In this document: positions 53,243-62,594 of the stretch, piece after piece | Layout of the letters: each line of letters opens with the position of its first letter | Numbering within the stretch: the first letter of the stretch is position 1 | NCBI GenBank assembly: GCA_004020545.1 | Contig: SAQE01000033.1 | Span: 1-64,000 of the forward strand | Origin: Mesorhizobium sp. | Lineage (GTDB): Bacteria > Pseudomonadota > Alphaproteobacteria > Rhizobiales > Rhizobiaceae | Direction: 5' to 3' | Length of the DNA: 64,000 nucleotides | Notes under the pieces: generated by a model | The model's database searches: none | Told to the model about the DNA's origin: nothing | Seen by the model: the letters and a program-made list of their open reading frames with translations, nothing else | Position numbers and translations under genes: made by a program

Positions 53243-54094
53243 ATGGATCAGAAACACACCGAATTCTCCTCGCGCTTCGCCATCGACCCCATTGCCGCCG
53301 CGGCGATGGGAACCGACGAGCTGCGGCACAATTTCCATGTCGAAGGGTTGTTCCAGCCAGGCCTCGTCAGGCTCACCTACACGCATTACGACCGCATGAT
53401 CGTCGGCGGCGCCATGCCGGTGGACTCGGTCCTGCTGCTGGAGGCCATCAAGCCGACCGGCACCAAGGCATTCCTCGACCGCCGCGAGCTGATCGCCGTC
53501 AATATCGGCGGCGGCGGCACGGTGACGGCGGACGGCCTGCCCTTTGAGATGGCAACGCGCGACATGGTCTATCTCGGCATGGGCACACAGCAGGTTTCGT
53601 TCGCTTCGGCCGGTCCGGACAAGCCGGCCAAGTTCTATCTGCTGAGCGCGCCGGCGCACCAAGCCTATCCCAGCCAGTTGATCCGCGTCGGCGACGCGAA
53701 GCGGCTCGACCTCGGCAGCCAGGCGACCAGCAACGAGCGGTCGATCTTCCAGTTCATCCATGCCGATGGGGTAAAGACCTGCCAGTTGGTCGTCGGCATG
53801 ACGCAGCTCGCGCCGGGCTCGGTGTGGAACACCATGCCTTGCCACGTGCATGACCGGCGCATGGAAGCCTATCTCTATTTCGATTTGGCCGAGAATGCGC
53901 GCGTCTTCCATTTCATGGGCGAGCCGGACGAGACGCGCCATATCGTCATGCGCAATGAAGAGGCGGTGCTGTCGCCGGGCTGGTCGATCCATTCGGGAGC
54001 CGGCACCTCGAACTATGCCTTCATCTGGGCCATGGCCGGCGACAATGTCGACTATACAGACGTCGACCAGGTGACGATGGAAGAACTCAGATGA
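53243..54094 (+). CDS. kduI: 5-dehydro-4-deoxy-D-glucuronate isomerase
   Basis: A 283-residue cupin-fold zinc isomerase converting 5-keto-4-deoxyuronate to 2,5-diketo-3-deoxygluconate. Motifs: FHVEGLFQPGLVRLTYTHYDRMIVGGAMPV, and the metal site MPCHVHDRRMEAYLYFDL with the HxH-Glu arrangement. AGGT lies upstream of the ATG. It overlaps kduD by four bases (ATGA). The two enzymes work in sequence on unsaturated uronates from pectate or similar lyases. Confidence 0.96.
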   Translation: MDQKHTEFSSRFAIDPIAAAAMGTDELRHNFHVEGLFQPGLVRLTYTHYDRMIVGGAMPVDSVLLLEAIKPTGTKAFLDRRELIAVNIGGGGTVTADGLPFEMATRDMVYLGMGTQQVSFASAGPDKPAKFYLLSAPAHQAYPSQLIRVGDAKRLDLGSQATSNERSIFQFIHADGVKTCQLVVGMTQLAPGSVWNTMPCHVHDRRMEAYLYFDLAENARVFHFMGEPDETRHIVMRNEEAVLSPGWSIHSGAGTSNYAFIWAMAGDNVDYTDVDQVTMEELR

Positions 54095-54858
54095 GCGATC
54101 TTTCCGCTTTCAGCCTCGCCGGCAAGCGCATCCTCGTCACCGGCGCCAACACCGGCATCGGCCAGGGCATCGCCGCGTCGGTCGCCCGCGCCGGCGGCGC
54201 CGTCATCGGCGTCGGCCGCTCGGCGATGGATGAGACTGCGGAGAAGGTCGCGGCCATGGGCGGCAGGTTCGAAGCGGTGGCCGCCGATCTCGGCGAGCCT
54301 GCCGCGGCTGCCGCGATGCTCGACCGGGTCTGGGATGAAAGCGGGCCGCTCGACGGTCTCGTCAACAATGCAGGCATCATCCGACGCGCCGACGCGGTCG
54401 AGCTGACCGAGGCCGATTGGGACGAGGTGATGGACATCAACCTGAAAACGGTCTTTCGACTTAGCCAGAGTTTTGCCAGGCGGGTGCTGGCGCAACCCGG
54501 GCGACGCGGCAAGATCGTCAACATCGCCTCGGTGCTGAGTTTTCAGGGCGGCATCCGCGTCGCTTCCTACACGGCGTCGAAACATGGCGTGCTCGGCCTA
54601 ACCAGGCTGCTCGCTTGCGAATGGGCGTCGAAAGGCATCAACGTCAACGGCATCGCGCCGGGCTATATCGAGACCAACAACACCGAAGCTCTGCGCGCCG
54701 ATCCCGACCGCAGCGCCGCTATCCTCGGACGCATTCCCGCGGCGCGCTGGGGCCAGCCCGGCGATATCGGCGATGCCGCCGTTTTCCTGCTGGCGCCGGC
54801 GTCGGATTACATGCATGGCGCGGTGATGCCGGTGGATGGCGGCTGGCTGGCGCGATGA
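54091..54858 (+). CDS. kduD: 2-deoxy-D-gluconate 3-dehydrogenase / KDG-forming reductase KduD
   Basis: A 255-residue short-chain dehydrogenase. NAD(P)-binding TGANTGIGQG is at about residue 16, NNAG at about 91, the catalytic Ser in NIASVLSFQGG and the Tyr-Lys pair in YTASKHG. The C-terminus MHGAVMPVDGGWLAR is standard. It reduces 2,5-diketo-3-deoxygluconate to 2-keto-3-deoxygluconate. Overlaps on both sides (kduI upstream, the cupin's first ATG downstream) show tight translational coupling. Confidence 0.95.
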   Translation: MSDLSAFSLAGKRILVTGANTGIGQGIAASVARAGGAVIGVGRSAMDETAEKVAAMGGRFEAVAADLGEPAAAAAMLDRVWDESGPLDGLVNNAGIIRRADAVELTEADWDEVMDINLKTVFRLSQSFARRVLAQPGRRGKIVNIASVLSFQGGIRVASYTASKHGVLGLTRLLACEWASKGINVNGIAPGYIETNNTEALRADPDRSAAILGRIPAARWGQPGDIGDAAVFLLAPASDYMHGAVMPVDGGWLAR

Positions 54859-54887
54859 CCATTTCAATTTCTGAACGGAAGCTCGCG

Positions 54888-55220
54888 ATGACCGATATCT
54901 TTTCTCATGCCGACGAGAAAACCTGGATACCGACGCCGGACGGCAACAGGCGGCGCGTGCTGGTGCATACCGACGAACTGATGCTGGTCGAATTCGTCTT
55001 CGACAAGGGCGGCGTCGGCGCGCTGCATTCGCATCCGCACGTCCAGGCAAGCTACGTGGCCGAAGGCCGTTTCGACGTCACCATCGACGGCCGGTCCGAG
55101 ATCCTGGAAGCGGGAAGCAGCTTCATCGTTCCGTCCAACCTGGTGCATGGCGTCAAGGCGCTGGAAGCGGGGCGGCTGGTCGACAGTTTTGCGCCTTACC
55201 GGGCCGACTTTCTCGCCTGA
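54888..55220 (+). CDS. kdgF: KdgF-like cupin (unsaturated uronate ring opening)
   Basis: A 110-residue single cupin. Metal-binding motif 1 is HSHPHVQASYVAEGRFDVTI and motif 2 is VPSNLVHGVKALEAG. KdgF catalyses conversion of 4,5-unsaturated galacturonate or 4,5-unsaturated monouronate to the linear ketouronate used by KduI. Its place after kduI-kduD supports this over the many other small cupins. ATG 54888 has CGGAAG upstream; an ATG at 54855 overlapping the kduD stop (ATGA) would add 11 residues and cannot be excluded. A terminator follows. Confidence 0.85.
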   Translation: MTDIFSHADEKTWIPTPDGNRRRVLVHTDELMLVEFVFDKGGVGALHSHPHVQASYVAEGRFDVTIDGRSEILEAGSSFIVPSNLVHGVKALEAGRLVDSFAPYRADFLA

Positions 55221-55247
55221 GGCGCAGTTTTTGGATATCGGAAAGGA

Positions 55248-55273
55248 AAACCCGCGCCGTGAGGCGCGGGTTT
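55248..55273 (+). terminator. Rho-independent terminator at the end of the uronate operon
   Basis: AAACCCGCGCC-GTGA-GGCGCGGGTTT, a perfect 11-bp stem with a tetraloop and T-run, 27 bases after the kdgF stop. Confidence 0.92.
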
Positions 55274-55462
55274 GTTGCCTGGGCGCTTGTGGCGCCGCCG
55301 CGGTACTCAAACATTGCCGCAGGACGACAACGGTGCCGCAACATGGTGAAGATAGGTTTAACGAAGAAGACTGGAACTGTGCCGGCATATCGGCCAAAGA
55401 AACGACGGGCCGCAGATCGTCATTCGGCGGATGAGCAAAGCCGGCGGGAGAGAAAGTCTGGA

Positions 55463-56209
55463 ATGGACGTCGTACGAAAATCAGAAGCCCTCTTGCGCGA
55501 GATCACCAGGCGACCGATCAGAGAGATCCGGCGCTTGGCGTTGGATCTGAAGCGATTGTGGCGGCTTTGGATCACTGGAGGCTCGGCGCGTTACAACAAG
55601 ATATTCATCGCCGGCTGCGCGCGCAGCGGAACGACGCTTACACAGCGCCTCATGGGATGTTTCGAAGACACTTTCGTCCATCGAGCCGAAGCAAAATATA
55701 CCCAGTTGGATCTGCTGGACCGCCCGGAAGCCAACCTTGTGGTCAAGCGCGCCGAGCGGAGTCATGTGCACCTGGCCAAACTGCCAAGTGCCGTTGGCCT
55801 GATCTATTGCGTCCGCCACCCGTTCGACGTGCTGACAAGCTCGCATCCGGAAAGCAGGGCGCAGCGCCGGTTCCACGTCACGCCCGAACGCTGGCTGGCG
55901 GAATATGATGCCTTGCTGCGGCTGAGGAAGACCCAGCCCGGCCGCGCGATCGCCTACGTCCGTTATGAAGACATGATCGCTCAGCCGGATGCCATGCAGG
56001 GGCGGATCGCGCGGGCATTCGACCTCAAGCCGCGCATCCGGTTCAGTGAGGATCCCGGCAACCCGATACGCGCAACATCGCTGCAGAAATGGGAGCGAAA
56101 CGAAGAGTTCCGGACCTATCTGCGCGCCCTGCCGCCGGTATTTCTCGCGCGCCTGAAAGCGTTCTGCGACGAGTTCGGCTACGATATGCCGGATTGGGTC
56201 CGCGGATGA
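55463..56209 (+). CDS. Sulfotransferase family protein
   Basis: A 248-residue cytoplasmic enzyme with the PAPS-binding 5' loop IAGCARSGTTLTQRLM (residues about 49-64) and a downstream 3'-phosphate-like segment VRHPFDVLTSSHPESR. Such enzymes move sulfate from PAPS to a glycan or small-molecule hydroxyl. The N-terminal 40 residues are basic and helical (REITRRPIREIRRLALDLKR). The start at 55463 is preferred because GGGAGAG lies upstream; the frame is open further upstream through the terminator. It is translationally coupled to the next gene (ATGA), suggesting both act on the same glycan. Confidence 0.85.
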   Translation: MDVVRKSEALLREITRRPIREIRRLALDLKRLWRLWITGGSARYNKIFIAGCARSGTTLTQRLMGCFEDTFVHRAEAKYTQLDLLDRPEANLVVKRAERSHVHLAKLPSAVGLIYCVRHPFDVLTSSHPESRAQRRFHVTPERWLAEYDALLRLRKTQPGRAIAYVRYEDMIAQPDAMQGRIARAFDLKPRIRFSEDPGNPIRATSLQKWERNEEFRTYLRALPPVFLARLKAFCDEFGYDMPDWVRG

Positions 56210-57165
56210 CGGCAACGGTTGGCCTTCTCGCCAAGCGGCACGGACCTTTGATCACGCCCGGCATGCTGCCCGGCGATGACGGCGCCAACATAAACGGCCC
56301 CTCGCTGGTCAGGATGCCCGGTTGGGCGAAGGGCCGGCTCGGGGCCTACCATCTCTATTTCGCGCATCATCACGGCAGCTATATCCGGCTTGCCTATTCC
56401 GATGCGACAGAGGGTCCCTGGCGGATCCATCCGGGGGGCGTGCTCTCGCTCGCCGAGTGCCCGTTCCTCCGGGAGCACATCGCGTCTCCCGACGTGCATG
56501 TCGATGAGCAGAACCGGCGGATCGTCATGTATTTCCATGGTCCGGCCTTGAACCGCCAAGGGCAGACGACCTTCGCGGCCACCTCCGCCGACGGCCTGCG
56601 TTTCAGACCCAATGCCGAGCCGCTCGGACCATTCTATGCTCGGATCTTTCGCCATGACGGCTGGTGGTACGGGCTCTTCGGCACGGGCAATGTGAGGCTT
56701 CGCCGATCGAGCGACGGTCTTTCCGGTTTCGAGGAAGGGCCGGTCGTGCTGCCAGGCTCGCGCTGGGTTCGACCGAGGCATGTCGCGGTGCAGAAAAGCG
56801 GAAGCTCGCTGGTTGTCTACTACACGCGCAAGGGCGACGCGCCTGAGCGCATCGTTTACGGCAGCATGGACCTTTCCAGCGACTGGCAGCGCTGGAAAGT
56901 GCGCGGCAAGACCGAATTGCTAAGGCCGGAGACGGACTACGAAGGCGCGGATCTTCCAGTTAGCCGCGGCCGCAGGGGCGCGGCTAGGGGCAGGCAGAAT
57001 GCGCTCCGCGATCCGGCGATTTTCGAGGAGAATGGCCGTACATGGCTGCTCTATGCCGTCGCCGGCGAAAGCGGCATAGCGCTGGCCGAGCTCCATGCGA
57101 CGGAATCCAGGTCTACGGATATCTGGAGACCGATCGCGGCGCTGTGGAGCCGGATCGGAAGATAA
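56206..57165 (+). CDS. GH43-like five-bladed beta-propeller protein
   Basis: A 319-residue protein whose pattern (DDGANINGPSLVRMPGW, LGAYHLYFAHHHGSYIRLAYSDATEGPW, ASPDVHVDEQNRRIVMYFHG, SLVVYYTRKGD, LRDPAIFEENGRTWLLYAVAGESG) is that of glycosyl-hydrolase clan F/J beta-propellers, which include GH43, GH32 and GH130-like proteins. The repeated blade motif 'W/Y-LYFxHH' and SPD are in the right places, but I cannot assign a GH family or confirm the acidic triad. No signal peptide, so it would be cytoplasmic. Its ATG overlaps the sulfotransferase TGA. Confidence 0.7.
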   Translation: MTATVGLLAKRHGPLITPGMLPGDDGANINGPSLVRMPGWAKGRLGAYHLYFAHHHGSYIRLAYSDATEGPWRIHPGGVLSLAECPFLREHIASPDVHVDEQNRRIVMYFHGPALNRQGQTTFAATSADGLRFRPNAEPLGPFYARIFRHDGWWYGLFGTGNVRLRRSSDGLSGFEEGPVVLPGSRWVRPRHVAVQKSGSSLVVYYTRKGDAPERIVYGSMDLSSDWQRWKVRGKTELLRPETDYEGADLPVSRGRRGAARGRQNALRDPAIFEENGRTWLLYAVAGESGIALAELHATESRSTDIWRPIAALWSRIGR

Positions 57166-57193
57166 CGCGCCTTTGCCGGCGTGAGGCGCTCGC

Positions 57194-57820
57194 TCAGCGC
57201 TGCTGCAGCGCCAGCCGTACGCCGAGCGCGCAATAAATGCCGCCGACCACCTTGCCCTGCCATCTCAGCACGGCCGGGTTGCGGCGCAGGAAAGAGCCGA
57301 GACCTCCGGCCGAGACCGCGAAGATCACCGTGCTGAAGAGGCCGAGAAGGACGAAGACGGCGCCAAGGATCGCCAGTTGAAGCATGACAGATCCATTTTC
57401 GGGGCGCACGAACTGGGGCAGGAAGGCAAGGAAGAACAACGCCGTCTTCGGGTTCAGCACCTCGGTCAATACAGCCTGCCGGAACGCCTTGCCCGCCGGC
57501 ACGGCCAAGGCGCTCCCGGCGAGATCGACCGGCGCCTTCTCGAGGATGGCGCGGATGCCGAGATAAACGAGATAGACCGCGCCGACATATTTGATGATGG
57601 AAAACAGCATCGCCGAAGTGGCGATGATGGCCGAGATGCCGAAGATCGCCATGACGGTGTGGACGACGTCGCCCGCCGCCACACCGGTGCCGGTGGCAAT
57701 GCCGACCCTGGTTCCCGAGCTCGTCGCCCGCGCCACGGTAAGCAGCGTGGCCGGCCCCGGAATGAAGACGAAGCCAAGCACGATCGCAACGTAGGTCGCC
57801 AATGTGGCCAGGTCGATCAT
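57194..57820 (-). CDS. LysE-family amino-acid / metabolite exporter
   Basis: A 208-residue inner-membrane exporter with six hydrophobic helices. The family motif GFVFIPGPATLLTVARATSSGTRVGIATGTGVAAGD (in two runs) and FRQAVLTEVLNPKTALFFLAFLPQF are typical of LysE/RhtB proteins exporting amino acids or homoserine lactones. The substrate is unknown. ATG 57820 (MIDLATLATYVA) is the family start; the frame is open 35 more codons upstream. It is convergent with the propeller gene. Confidence 0.93.
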   Translation of the reverse strand: MIDLATLATYVAIVLGFVFIPGPATLLTVARATSSGTRVGIATGTGVAAGDVVHTVMAIFGISAIIATSAMLFSIIKYVGAVYLVYLGIRAILEKAPVDLAGSALAVPAGKAFRQAVLTEVLNPKTALFFLAFLPQFVRPENGSVMLQLAILGAVFVLLGLFSTVIFAVSAGGLGSFLRRNPAVLRWQGKVVGGIYCALGVRLALQQR

Positions 57821-58000
57821 TGCCGGGTTCCTCCGCTGCAGGCCGGGACAGGAAGCCATCCTTTGCGTGGAAAGGCAAGGCGATGGCGTCACGCCAGCGA
57901 CGCCGGCAGGCAAAACGGCGGACAAACATGGGTTGCGGTGGTGTTCGGGCTATCCGCGCCTTAAGAACGTGGCCTCAGCCGAATCCGGGAATCACTCTCA

Positions 58001-59865
<1,865 letters not shown>

Positions 59866-59866
<1 letters not shown>

Positions 59867-59960
59867 AGCGGTTCAGCTTTTGATAGAATCGCCGACCCGC
59901 TCTACGTATTTGTTTTTACGCAATTCCGGACGGAAACCGCTGCGCACTTTTCCTGGAATA
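59866..59960. repeat. Intergenic repeat class D (copy D3)
   Basis: Contains AGAGCGGTTCAGCTTTTGAT, TTTTTACGCAATTCCGGACG and CACTTTTCCTGGAATAG, close to D1 in the second half. It starts within the recQ stop codon TAG. The stretch 59961-60064 up to the cupin stop shows the short dyad TCCGCCTCTGAG and GCCTGCAGGG only. Confidence 0.8.
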
Positions 59961-60064
59961 GGTTTTGCAATCCGCCTCTGAGACGTTGCCGCCTGCAGGG
60001 AAGCACCATGCTCTCCCCCGCAGGCGGACGCATCGTCCGAAAGTCTGTGACACCGGGCGGCAGT

Positions 60065-60517
60065 TCAGGCCGCCACGGGCAGCGCCTCGATACCGTGGCG
60101 CTGCATGGCGGCGCCGATCCGGGCAAAGTCGGGCTGCGCCTGCGGCTCGACGGTGCCGATGTCGCGGAAGAAAGCGATCATGGATGGCTCGACGAGCACC
60201 AGCATCCGCACCGGGCGGTCGCTGTCGTTGGAGTAATTGTGCGGCGCCTTCGGGCCGATGCGCACCGAAGTGCCGGGACCCGCGACGGTCACTTCGGGCG
60301 GGCCGCCCGCGCCAAAGTGACGGACGGCCAGCGCGCCTTCCAGCACATAGAACAACTCGGGCGAAGCGTGGCTGTGCGGCGGAGTGCCGGAACCTGGCGG
60401 GACCTCGACTTCGATGAGTTCAAGGCTGGAATCGGCGATGCCGCCGAGCAGGCGAATGCGGTCGGCAACGACCCAGAGCGTCTGGGCGGCCTCGGGAGTG
60501 ATGACATTGAAGGTCAT
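60065..60517 (-). CDS. Cupin domain protein of a TetR-controlled pair
   Basis: A 150-residue single-cupin protein: GTPPHSHASPELFYVLEGALAV is metal motif 1 and GPKAPHNYSNDSDRPVRMLVL motif 2. Possible functions include a quercetinase-like dioxygenase, a binding protein or an isomerase; none can be chosen. The ATG at 60517 overlaps the TGA of the upstream TetR-family gene by four bases, so both are coexpressed and the cupin is probably the regulator's target or acts on its ligand. Confidence 0.85.
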   Translation of the reverse strand: MTFNVITPEAAQTLWVVADRIRLLGGIADSSLELIEVEVPPGSGTPPHSHASPELFYVLEGALAVRHFGAGGPPEVTVAGPGTSVRIGPKAPHNYSNDSDRPVRMLVLVEPSMIAFFRDIGTVEPQAQPDFARIGAAMQRHGIEALPVAA

Positions 60518-61179
60518 GGCTTGTCTCGTTTGTTTGTAGCTTCCGCTGATGAATGACCCGGGGTGACTGCGGACAGGATCACCTCGAGCGCCCAGGATGC
60601 GGTCTCGCCGGCCTGGGCGCCGGTGAGACCGCCATAGTCCTTCAGGATCTCCCATGCGGAGGCCGAGAAGAGCAGATGAGCCAGCGCCTCGACCTTCTCG
60701 GCTTCGGCGGGCTGAAGAGAAGAAATGACTGGAGCCAGCGCGCGCCTGAAATTGGCGCGGCGGCTTGCCACCGTGCCCATGCGCATCTCGCGGCCAGTGC
60801 GCGAATGGAGCGATGAGCGGATCGCCGCGTCATGCATGTCGAATCGCGGGAAGGCCTGACGAGGGCCGTCGACAATGTCCTTGGGAATCCTCGGCGTCGT
60901 CGAGGCTCCTATCCGGGCGTTCAGCCAGGGCCAGAAGGCAGCCAGCAGGTCGTCCTTTGTGGCGAAGTGGCGGAACACAGTGCGACGCTGCACTCCGGCC
61001 TTCTGCGCGATCGCCTCCATGCTGATCTCGTCTTCGGCGCTGGCCGAACTCATGAGCTCAAACAGGGCGCAAAGGATCGCCTCATGCGTTTCACGCGCTT
61101 TCTCTTCGCGCATAGGGCTGTTGTAGCTGCGGACGTGCGGCACGTTGGTGCTCCTAATTGGTGACACCATATGTGTCAT
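60514..61179 (-). CDS. TetR-family transcriptional regulator
   Basis: A 221-residue repressor. The helix-turn-helix is ISMEAIAQKAGVQRRTVFRHFATKDDLLAAFW, and the helical C-terminal domain would bind a small ligand. The start is uncertain: ATG 61179 and ATG 61170 lie inside a perfect operator-like palindrome (61162-61178), and ATG 61113 (MREEKARETHEAI) would give a protein beginning just before the HTH as in many relatives. Without a Shine-Dalgarno at the first two, leaderless translation or the third start are options. It forms an operon with the cupin. Confidence 0.88.
   Translation of the reverse strand: MTHMVSPIRSTNVPHVRSYNSPMREEKARETHEAILCALFELMSSASAEDEISMEAIAQKAGVQRRTVFRHFATKDDLLAAFWPWLNARIGASTTPRIPKDIVDGPRQAFPRFDMHDAAIRSSLHSRTGREMRMGTVASRRANFRRALAPVISSLQPAEAEKVEALAHLLFSASAWEILKDYGGLTGAQAGETASWALEVILSAVTPGHSSAEATNKRDKP
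61162..61178. promoter_or_regulatory. Candidate TetR operator at the tetR-cupin promoter
   Basis: TGACAC-CATAT-GTGTCA is a perfect 6-bp dyad with a 5-base spacer. A weaker version (CGTCAC-TTCTA-GTGTCA) lies at 61203-61219. Both are upstream of or over the first tetR start codons, typical for TetR autoregulation. The 61180-61439 gap otherwise holds no gene. Confidence 0.6.
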
Positions 61180-61439
61180 GAAAATCGACAGTTGTCAATA
61201 GGCGTCACTTCTAGTGTCATCAATCGAAATCGACGGCCGTTGCGTTTCCCACGATGCAGCCTGATTGCCAGCGCTTGCATCGAGACTGGATGTGCGCTGC
61301 AGCCAAGGTGCGGCAGGCCAGCGCGGTCGGCGGGAGGCTAATTCGGGCCAGCCGATCAGACTCGATCCTTTGCGGCAAGCCTTGCAGAAGCTCCGCGAAT
61401 CCTTGAAACCGACGACTCCTGCATCCGGTCTGAGCGACA

Positions 61440-62573
61440 ATGAGCGAATATCAATATTACGAATTCCAGGCGGTCGATCGGCCGCTCGGCAAGGCGGATC
61501 GTGAGGCTCTGCGCGATCTGTCGTCACGGGCGCGGATCACGGCCACAAGCTTTACCAATTCCTACGATTGGGGCGACTTCCGCGGCGACCCGGACGAGCT
61601 CATGGAGCGCTGGTTCGATCTTCACCTGTACCTGGCGAATTGGGGCTCGCGCCGCCTGATGATGAAGCTGCCGATTCGGCTGGTCGACCGGGATCGCATC
61701 GGCGCTTTTCTCGGCAACGATGATTCGTCCACGCTCAGGGTTGCCGGTGAGAACGCCATCTTGAGCATCTGGCGCGACGAGCTGGAGCCCGGCGACTGGG
61801 ATGACGGCGAGAGTTGGCTAGCGGTCCTGTCGCCGCTTCGGGACGCCGTGCTGGCGGGCGACCTCAGGCTGTTTTATTTGATTTGGCTCATGGATGTCGA
61901 AGCCGAAGCGGTCGGGCCGGACGAACCGGAACCGATGCCCGGATTCGGACCGCTGACCGAGGCCCTTGAAGCCTTCGCCGAATTCTTCTGCATCAATCAG
62001 GATCTCGTCCGGGCGGCGGCGGAGCAAGGCGCGGCGGCTGCTCTTGATGGGGTGTCCCCGGAGGCGGACGAGCGAATAGTCGCGGCAATGAGCGACGCGG
62101 AGAAAACCGGCCTGCTCATGCGGATTTTCAATGGCGAGCCGCATGTGCCGACCGAGCTGCGGGCCTTGGTACGGGCGCGCTCCGAACGCCAGACGGCAAC
62201 CCCGCCCGGCGCTCCGCGCACAGTTGCCGATCTGCTGACCCGCGCCCGTGAGATCCGCCTTGCCCGCGAGCGCGCCGAGGCGGAGCGCGCGGAAGCCCAG
62301 CGGAGGCTGGAGGCGGAGGCGGCCGAGAAGGCGCGCGAGCTGCGGCTTGTGGCCATTCGCCAGCGCGGCGAGAGTGTCTGGCGAGACGTCGAGGATGAAA
62401 TCATGCGGCGCAACCCCGCCGGATATGACAAGGCGACAGCGCTTCTTTCCGATCTCCAGGCGCTCGCCGAAAAACAGGGCAGCGTCGAGGAATTCCGTCT
62501 CCGGCTTCAATCGATCCGGGAGCGCCATGCCGGCAAGGGCCGCTTCATCGAACGCCTGGAAGCGCTGGGATAG
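61440..62573 (+). CDS. Uncharacterised 377-residue protein with coiled-coil region
   Basis: A soluble protein with no export signal or membrane helix. The N-terminal 200 residues form one domain rich in acidic and aromatic residues: MSEYQYYEFQAVDRPLGKAD, SFTNSYDWGDFRGDPDELM and LPIRLVDRDRIGAFL. A helical coiled coil follows at about 263-305 (ARERAEAERAEAQRRLEAEA), then a C-terminal helical tail. I recognise it as a recurring hypothetical family, in other genomes often next to a SWIM zinc-finger gene; none is visible here. Function is unknown. It is convergent with the caspase-like gene. Confidence 0.8.
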   Translation: MSEYQYYEFQAVDRPLGKADREALRDLSSRARITATSFTNSYDWGDFRGDPDELMERWFDLHLYLANWGSRRLMMKLPIRLVDRDRIGAFLGNDDSSTLRVAGENAILSIWRDELEPGDWDDGESWLAVLSPLRDAVLAGDLRLFYLIWLMDVEAEAVGPDEPEPMPGFGPLTEALEAFAEFFCINQDLVRAAAEQGAAAALDGVSPEADERIVAAMSDAEKTGLLMRIFNGEPHVPTELRALVRARSERQTATPPGAPRTVADLLTRAREIRLARERAEAERAEAQRRLEAEAAEKARELRLVAIRQRGESVWRDVEDEIMRRNPAGYDKATALLSDLQALAEKQGSVEEFRLRLQSIRERHAGKGRFIERLEALG

Positions 62574-62594
62574 GTCCGCTGGGCCGCCCTCCAT

